From positions 1 to 19,653 of the forward strand of contig CABURG010000015.1 in NCBI GenBank assembly GCA_902493835.1: a stretch of DNA of 19,653 nucleotides, read 5' to 3'. The first letter of the stretch is position 1. Each line of letters opens with the position of its first letter. Positions 14,946 to 19,653 of the stretch are shown piece by piece. The notes under the pieces are model-generated. The model saw only the letters and a list, made by a program, of their open reading frames with translations. It made no database searches and was not told the origin of the DNA. A program made the translations under genes and the position numbers. Origin of the DNA: an uncultured Collinsella sp. Lineage in GTDB: Bacteria; Actinomycetota; Coriobacteriia; Coriobacteriales; Coriobacteriaceae.

Positions 14946-15659
14946 CTACCAATCGAGCTCGGCGGCCGCGACGGGCGACTCGTTGAGCTCATCCTCGACG
15001 ATGCGCCCGTCGCGCAGGCGCAGTACGCGATTGGCCATGCGCGCGATGGCGGCATTGTGGGTGACAATGATGATGGTGCAGCCGTAGGTGCGGTTGACAT
15101 CCTCCATGAGCTGCAAGATTTCCTTGGACGTCTTGTAGTCAAGCGCGCCCGTGGGCTCGTCGCACAGCAGTAGGCCCGGGTTTTTGACGAGTGCGCGGCC
15201 GATGGCGCAGCGCTGCTGTTGGCCGCCCGAGACCTGGCGCGGGAACTTGTTGCGGTGCTCGTAGAGGCCCAGCGAGCGTAGCAGGTCGTCAATGTTGAGC
15301 GGCTTTTTGGACAGGTGTGCCGTGACCTCGATGTTCTCCTTGATGGTGAGATCGGGCACCAGATTGTAGAACTGGAAGACAAAGCCCAGCTCGCGGCGGC
15401 GGTACTCACCCAGGTCGGCGGGCTTGAGCACTGTGAGGTCGCAGCCGTCCACCATGATGGAGCCGGCGTCGGCATCCTCCAGGCCGCCGATCAGGTTGAG
15501 AAAGGTCGACTTACCCGAGCCCGAGGGCCCCAGCATGACGCAGATCTCGCCGCGGTTGATGGACGTGTCGATGCCATCGAGTACCGTCAGGCGCGCATCA
15601 CCGTCGCCGTAATGCTTTTTGAGATCCTTAACCTGGACATAGGCTTCCTGCGTTGCCAT
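14946..15659 (-). CDS. ABC transporter ATP-binding protein (LolD/MacB type)
   Basis: The protein has 237 residues. Walker A is GPSGSGKST (44-52), the Q-loop is at Gln96, the signature is VSGGQ (143-147), Walker B is LLLCDEP (163-169), and the switch His is His201. Overall similarity is to the LolD/MacB/FtsE group, which pairs with FtsX-type permeases such as the one directly downstream. It powers that permease from the cytoplasmic face. The start at 15659 is chosen because GGGGGA stands 4 nt before the ATG; the frame extends 8 codons further without support. The AT-rich upstream region (15670-15720) probably holds the promoter and contains short inverted repeats such as CTCAT/ATGAG, but no convincing -35/-10 pair. 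Confidence 0.93.
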   Translation of the reverse strand: MATQEAYVQVKDLKKHYGDGDARLTVLDGIDTSINRGEICVMLGPSGSGKSTFLNLIGGLEDADAGSIMVDGCDLTVLKPADLGEYRRRELGFVFQFYNLVPDLTIKENIEVTAHLSKKPLNIDDLLRSLGLYEHRNKFPRQVSGGQQQRCAIGRALVKNPGLLLCDEPTGALDYKTSKEILQLMEDVNRTYGCTIIIVTHNAAIARMANRVLRLRDGRIVEDELNESPVAAAELDW

Positions 15660-15752
15660 GGTATCCCCCGTTGTTAGCCTCATACTACTTTATGAGCGTA
15701 ATAGTAAACCATGGCGAACTATTTTGGAGCGAGGCCTGGATTTTATTTCAGA

Positions 15753-15980
15753 CTAGTCATTGGGGACGTTCTTAAATGACTAGCTGTTGGGGACACTCTT
15801 TCGCCACCCGGCAGTTGGGGACGTTCCTTTCCTACCGGCAGTTGGGGACAGTCTTTGCCAACCCAGCCGGCAAAACAGCCGATCGGCAAAGACTGTCCCC
15901 AATGACTAGTCGTTTAAGTCTGTCCCCAATGACCACTCTTGGTCGTTTAAGTCTGTCCCCAATGAGTAACCGATGACTAG
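15753..15980. repeat. Cluster of REP-like repeats: four forward and three inverted TTGGGGAC boxes
   Basis: TTGGGGAC occurs at 15760, 15787, 15815 and 15842 (spacing 27, 28, 27). Its reverse complement occurs at 15895, 15922 and 15955. TTGGGGACAGTCTTTGCC (15842-15859) and GGCAAAGACTGTCCCCAA (15885-15902) form an 18-bp perfect inverted repeat with a 25-nt loop. A 24-base direct repeat sits at 15909-15932 and 15942-15965. CTAGTCATT/AATGACTAG hairpins mark the left end. No gene is present. Boxes of this kind accompany RAYT (REP-associated tyrosine transposase) families elsewhere; no transposase lies in this window. Confidence 0.88.
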
Positions 15981-15984
15981 GTGG

Positions 15985-17190
15985 CTAGGCGCGGGATTTG
16001 TTGTGAGCGAGGGCTAGGCCTACGGCGGCGATGGCGGCGGCGAAGAGCACGGTGACGCCCAGGTCGCAGGCGATGTCGCCCAGCACGGTGGACGTCAGGT
16101 CCGCGGCGAGCGCCTTGCCGATCGCGTCGTTCACCCAATATGTCGGCACAAAGTGCGCCACGGTCTGCACGGCCGGTCCCATCAGCGACAGCGGCATCCA
16201 GGCGCCGCCCAAAAACGTCATGAGCATGCCGAGCAGGTTGCCCACACCGTTGAGCAGCTCCTCACGTGCACCCAGACTCGACAGCATAAAGCCAACGGCC
16301 AGCGGCGTCAGCGCTAGGGCAAACGTTGCCGCCAGCGCCAGGCACACGCGGCCCACGCCGACCTCGGCGACCGCGCCGGCAAAGCCCACGACGCCCATCA
16401 TGCTCGACACAAACCAGATGCAGACGGTGAGCACGGCGGCGGCCGCAAACACGGCAAGCGAACGCCGGCGCTCGGAAATTGGACCGGCATCCATACGACG
16501 CACGCGCTCGGGCTCGTTCATGCCCGAAAACACCAAGCCCACCGACACGATGACCGACGAGATGATCGCGTACGCGCCAAAGTTGAAGTACGACTCGAGC
16601 GTGGCGGCGGCAGTCGAGTCGACCTTGACCTGCTCGATCTCGACCTTGGCACGCTTCGCGGCCGCATGTTCGGCGGCCTTGGCAACGTCGCCGTTAGAAG
16701 CAGCGGGCTCAAGCGCCGCCGCAGCGCCCGCGAGCGAGATCCAGCGCGAGGCCTCGGCAGACGAAAGCGCCGCCGCCATGGTACCGGCACCGTAAGTCAC
16801 ATCGAGCTTGGGCAGGGCCTCCCCCGCGCGGGCAGCCGCGACCAGGTCGTCCTCGAACCCCTCCGGGATAAAGAACACGCAGTCGGCGCTGCCCTTGGCG
16901 CTGTTGCTCTTGGAGAGCGCGTCCGCAAGGTCGTACGTGTCGTCGCCAACACCCGTGACCAGGTCAAAGCGCGACCCCAGATGCTTGGTAAGCGCACGTG
17001 AAAGATCACTGCCGTCGCGGTCGACCACGATCACGTTGGTGTCGTAGGGCTCGTACTCGGTAAGCTGCGACGAGTTCCAGCTCACCGAGGCCGCGATGAA
17101 TACGCCCATGAGCGAGATGAACACCGTATAGATGAGCAGGTAGAACGGGTGCGCCAGCGCCATGCGAAGCGCGGTCTTAAAGGTGCTCAT
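15985..17190 (-). CDS. ABC-2 type transporter permease (second subunit)
   Basis: The protein has 401 residues. One membrane helix near the N-terminus (about 15-36) is followed by a large extracytoplasmic region (about 37-205) and five helices in the C-terminal half, ending LALAHNKSRA. This is the ABC2_membrane_3 arrangement found in drug, peptide and polymer exporters. AAGGAG lies 5 nt before the ATG at 17190. The start overlaps the stop of the other permease gene by 14 bases, implying translational coupling, so the two probably form a heterodimer. The Ala-rich extracytoplasmic part (about 120-190) is low in complexity. The gene ends 4 bases from a REP-like cluster. The substrate is unknown. 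Confidence 0.88.
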   Translation of the reverse strand: MSTFKTALRMALAHPFYLLIYTVFISLMGVFIAASVSWNSSQLTEYEPYDTNVIVVDRDGSDLSRALTKHLGSRFDLVTGVGDDTYDLADALSKSNSAKGSADCVFFIPEGFEDDLVAAARAGEALPKLDVTYGAGTMAAALSSAEASRWISLAGAAAALEPAASNGDVAKAAEHAAAKRAKVEIEQVKVDSTAAATLESYFNFGAYAIISSVIVSVGLVFSGMNEPERVRRMDAGPISERRRSLAVFAAAAVLTVCIWFVSSMMGVVGFAGAVAEVGVGRVCLALAATFALALTPLAVGFMLSSLGAREELLNGVGNLLGMLMTFLGGAWMPLSLMGPAVQTVAHFVPTYWVNDAIGKALAADLTSTVLGDIACDLGVTVLFAAAIAAVGLALAHNKSRA

Positions 17191-18364
17191 AGCGGCTCCT
17201 TCCAAAGATCAGCGTGGCGGCGGCAACGAACAGCAGCGCCATCAGGACGAGCGCGCCGGCGCGAACGGCGAAGGGTCCCAGGTCTTCAAAGAAATACAGG
17301 CGATTGAACATGTCGCAGATGAGCTTGACGGGGTTGAACCAGCACTCGGCCGGGCAGGCGCGGGCGACGTCGTCGGCAAGCGCCATCGCCGGCTCGCCGT
17401 AGAGGCCGGAGAACAGGGCGCACGTGGTAGCAAAGCCCGTGAGGATGCCCGACTTGGACGCCTTGCCGCCCTTAACGGGAAGCGTGCCCACAAAGAGCCC
17501 CAAGCCCGTGGCGGCAAGCGCGGAAGCGGCGCCGCCCACCAGACACAGCCCCTCGCGCCCGCCAAAGTCGACGCCCACGACCAGGCGCACGTAGCCGATT
17601 GCGATCGCCATCGAGGCGAAGGAAACCAGCCACGAGCCGACAAAGATGCCGGCCAGCGACGCCGTCTTGGAAAGGCCGCCCACACAGCGACGCGCGCCAA
17701 GGCCCGACAGATTGGGCTGCAGATCGACGACGCTCAAGGCGGCAAACTCGGCAGACATCATCGCGACCAGGCCAAAGAGCGCGTAATAGTAGATGACCGT
17801 GCCATCGGGTGTGGTGCGTGTCAGGCTTACGCGGCGGGTGCCGCCCTCGAGCGACAGGGCGCGCGCAACCGCCTCCGGGTCGGCGAGCGCCGCCGGGTTG
17901 TCCTGGGCAATCTGGCGCATGAGCTCGGCATTTTGTGTATACGAGCTTGCCACCGTCTCAAGGATGCTGCGGTCAGTGAGCACCGACGACGCACGCGAGT
18001 TGTCATAGCTCGAAAGCAATGTGAGTTTGGGCGTGCCCGCGACATCCACCGTGTAAATGCCCGCGACCTCGCCGGCCTTGAGTGCTTTGCGCGCGGCAGC
18101 CAAGTCTTCGCACTCGCTCACATCGAGCAGCTGGTCGTCGCCTGCCTTGGCAAGCGACGTCGCCACGTCCTTAAAGGTCGAGGCGTCCCAGGCCTCGTCC
18201 GCCACGACGGCAACCGGCACCGGGTCGACCGTGCCGTCGGAGCTCAGGTTCGCAAACATAAACATGAACATCGTGGAAAGCGCGACGGGAAAGACCGCGC
18301 CCCAAACCCACGTGCTCGGCCGGCGCAGCAGCGTCTTGACCGTAATAATAATGGTGTTGAACAT
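17177..18364 (-). CDS. ABC-2 type transporter permease (first subunit)
   Basis: The protein has 395 residues with the same plan as its neighbour: an N-terminal membrane helix (about 18-38), an extracytoplasmic segment (about 39-190), then five or six helices (about 190-390) and a short basic end (GRSRYEHL). Sequence similarity between the two permeases is limited, so they are probably distinct halves of a heterodimer. GGGGGCGG lies just before the ATG, and the ATPase gene stops 9 bases upstream. Its stop lies inside the next gene. Family members export drugs, bacteriocin-like peptides or lipids; nothing here identifies the cargo. Confidence 0.88.
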   Translation of the reverse strand: MFNTIIITVKTLLRRPSTWVWGAVFPVALSTMFMFMFANLSSDGTVDPVPVAVVADEAWDASTFKDVATSLAKAGDDQLLDVSECEDLAAARKALKAGEVAGIYTVDVAGTPKLTLLSSYDNSRASSVLTDRSILETVASSYTQNAELMRQIAQDNPAALADPEAVARALSLEGGTRRVSLTRTTPDGTVIYYYALFGLVAMMSAEFAALSVVDLQPNLSGLGARRCVGGLSKTASLAGIFVGSWLVSFASMAIAIGYVRLVVGVDFGGREGLCLVGGAASALAATGLGLFVGTLPVKGGKASKSGILTGFATTCALFSGLYGEPAMALADDVARACPAECWFNPVKLICDMFNRLYFFEDLGPFAVRAGALVLMALLFVAAATLIFGRSRYEHL

Positions 18365-18373
18365 GGCCGCCCC

Positions 18374-19312
18374 CTAGTCGCGCAGCTCGCGGCCGGTGAT
18401 CTCGAGGAACACGTCGTTGAGGGTCGGCGGCTCGCTCCACACGCGGCCGAGCGCAACGTCGGCGGCGCGCAATGTGTCGAGGATGTCGACCAGGTTGTGC
18501 GGACTCGCCTCGCAGGTGCAGACGAGCTCGCCGCCGGACAGCTCGACTGAAAGCACGTGCTCGAGGGCGCGTAGCCGCTCGACCGTGGCCGACTCGACGG
18601 CGCCGACCTCGACGGTCACGCGCTCGCCCATTTGAATCATGCGCTTGAGCTCGTCGTTAGTGCCCTGCGCCAGCACGCGCCCGCCGTCCATGATCATGAT
18701 GCGGCTGCAAATCTGCTCGACTTCCTCCATGTAATGGCTGGTATACACCACCGTGGCGCTCTCGTCGCGCAGGCGGCAGATGCCCTCCAGGATGGAGTTG
18801 CGGCTCTGCGGGTCGACTGCCACCGTGGGCTCGTCAAAAAAGATGAGCTCGGGCTTGTGCGCGATACCGCAGGCGATGTTGAGGCGACGCGCCAGGCCGC
18901 CCGAGAGCTTGCCGGGGCGGAACTTGGCAAAGTCGCCCAAGCCCACAAAGTCAATCGCCTCGTCCACCAGCGCGCGGCGGCGTTTGCGGTCGTTAACGTA
19001 GAGGCTGCAGAAATAATCGATGTTCTCGCGCACGGTGAGCTCGTCGAACACCGCCACCTGCTGCGGCACCACACCGATGCGGCGCTTGAGGTCGTAGCGG
19101 GTGGTCGTCATGGGCTCGCCGAACAGCTCGATGGTGCCCTTGTCGTAGGCGAGCAGCTGCAGGATGCAGTTGATGGACGTGGTCTTGCCCGAGCCGTTGG
19201 GTCCGAGCAGGCCAAAGATCTCGCCGGGGGCGATGCTCAGGTTAAAGTGGTCGAGCGCGATAAGATCGTCGTAGCGCTTGACGAGGTTTTCGACGTGGAC
19301 GATATCTGTCAT
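18374..19312 (-). CDS. ABC-2 exporter ATP-binding protein (DrrA/CcmA-like)
   Basis: The protein has 312 residues from the ATG at 19312. Walker A is GPNGSGKTT (37-45), the Q-loop is near Gln84, the signature is LSGG (136-139), Walker B is LIFFDEP (156-162), and the switch His is His193. After about residue 220 there is the C-terminal extension typical of DrrA-type exporter ATPases (ending PPTLNDVFLEITGRELRD). It drives the two permeases encoded directly downstream. The frame extends to 19378, but the upstream codons have no family similarity and GAAGG precedes the ATG at 19312. No clear promoter was seen in the 196-base gap that it shares with the divergent gene at 19509. Confidence 0.93.
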   Translation of the reverse strand: MTDIVHVENLVKRYDDLIALDHFNLSIAPGEIFGLLGPNGSGKTTSINCILQLLAYDKGTIELFGEPMTTTRYDLKRRIGVVPQQVAVFDELTVRENIDYFCSLYVNDRKRRRALVDEAIDFVGLGDFAKFRPGKLSGGLARRLNIACGIAHKPELIFFDEPTVAVDPQSRNSILEGICRLRDESATVVYTSHYMEEVEQICSRIMIMDGGRVLAQGTNDELKRMIQMGERVTVEVGAVESATVERLRALEHVLSVELSGGELVCTCEASPHNLVDILDTLRAADVALGRVWSEPPTLNDVFLEITGRELRD

Positions 19313-19496
19313 GAGGCGGCCCTTCTGTTGCTTGCGGCCCGGTACGATTGCATCATCGCAGGAGCGGACGGCGCGCACCAGTGAGCTTTGTCACGAGTGC
19401 GGGGCTTGGTCGCGCGGCCCGCCGGTGCCCCCGCTTTGCCGCGGGAGGAATGTCACGGTTGCTCCGGGTGGCGCCTCCCCCGTGCTTGGCATCGCG

Positions 19497-19502
19497 TACA
19501 AT
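19497..19502 (+). promoter_or_regulatory. -10 box of a probable leaderless transcript
   Basis: TACAAT (19497-19502) is separated by 6 bases from the ATG at 19509, so transcription should begin at or next to the start codon. No Shine-Dalgarno lies before this ATG and no good -35 is seen. Confidence 0.5.
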
Positions 19503-19508
19503 ACCCGT

Positions 19509-19653
19509 ATGAACAGGCTATTCGACAAATCGATCGTGCTGGCGTGCTGTATTGCGGCCGCCATGGGTCTTGCCGTGGACGCTCGCCTGGTCGCGGCGTT
19601 TTGCCTTGGCGTTATTGCCACCTCGCTGGCCGAGGTCGCACAGGAGGAACGCA
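19509..19653 (+). CDS. N-terminus of a membrane protein, possibly a sensor histidine kinase (runs off window)
   Basis: The frame is open from the ATG at 19509 to the end of the window (48 codons). It begins MNRLFDKSIVLACC and has two hydrophobic stretches (about 9-22 and 27-43), consistent with an N-terminal membrane domain, followed by charged residues (EVAQEER). It is divergent from the ABC-2 operon. In related bacteria such exporters often adjoin two-component systems, so a sensor kinase is a reasonable guess but is not shown by the visible residues. Translation is probably leaderless (TACAAT six bases upstream). Confidence 0.6.
   Translation, partial: MNRLFDKSIVLACCIAAAMGLAVDARLVAAFCLGVIATSLAEVAQEER

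Noticed and set aside
13699..15087. 462-codon plus-strand frame opposite the FtsX permease gene
   Set aside because: It is antisense to a clear permease, its composition is typical of a shadow frame, and it has no recognisable domain. The same applies to plus frames at 1821-3164, 3919-5274, 11010-12200 and 17162-18550.
15760..15962. CRISPR-like look of repeated TTGGGGAC boxes at 27-28-base spacing
   Set aside because: The shared unit is only about 8 bases, orientation switches half-way, and there are no cas genes. REP-like palindromes explain it better.
19450..19512. 20-codon frame (MSRLLRVAPPPC...) ending in an ATGA overlap with the gene at 19509
   Set aside because: The GGGAGG is only one base from its ATG, too close for normal initiation, and the -10 at 19497-19502 would place the transcript start after it.

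Overview
The window is GC-rich (about 60 percent by eye), gene-dense, and codes mostly on the minus strand. Protein types and codon use resemble a gut coriobacterium. The short dispersed 'TTGGGGAC' repeats and the 'GTGGAC...GTCCAC' inverted-repeat element look like ones I associate with Collinsella. That assignment is an inference from recall, not a database result.

Layout, left to right. 1-444: possibly the tail of a plus-strand gene, a 229-base inverted-repeat element, and the terminator of the next operon. 445-3560 (minus): a two-gene magnesium unit. A PRC/MgtE_N/CBS protein with an eroded MgtE channel domain is followed by an SLC11/NRAMP paralogue whose metal-site motifs match the Mg2+-transporting (NRMT) branch. 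It has a structured leader of about 200 nt and a possible overlapping leader ORF. 3889-8880 (minus): a CNNM/CorC membrane protein, a stand-alone protein related to the N-terminal domain of cyanophycin synthetase, a YtxH protein, a PRC-barrel protein, and a membrane-anchored NodB-fold protein that has lost its catalytic and metal-binding residues. 8989-9672 (minus): a hemolysin III/PAQR protein. 9859-10824 (plus): a membrane-anchored alpha/beta hydrolase with a clear promoter and two matching operator-like palindromes. 10956-12161 (minus): a DUF362 ferredoxin-type protein, facing the hydrolase across a bidirectional terminator. 12271-15659 (minus): a MacB/LolD-type ATPase with a large two-FtsX-domain permease. 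15985-19312 (minus): an ABC-2 exporter of one ATPase and two permeases. 19509-end (plus): the start of a membrane protein, apparently leaderless, possibly a sensor kinase.

Two themes stand out. First, three Mg2+-linked protein families (CorC/CNNM, MgtE-like, NRMT-like) lie within 9 kb, and two of the proteins carry substitutions at key metal-site residues. Second, three minus-strand operons end directly in REP-like palindromes, and in two of them the stop codon is part of the repeat. The largest repeat cluster (15753-15980) has four forward and three reverse TTGGGGAC boxes and an 18-bp perfect inverted repeat. No RNA genes, CRISPR arrays or intact insertion sequences were seen.
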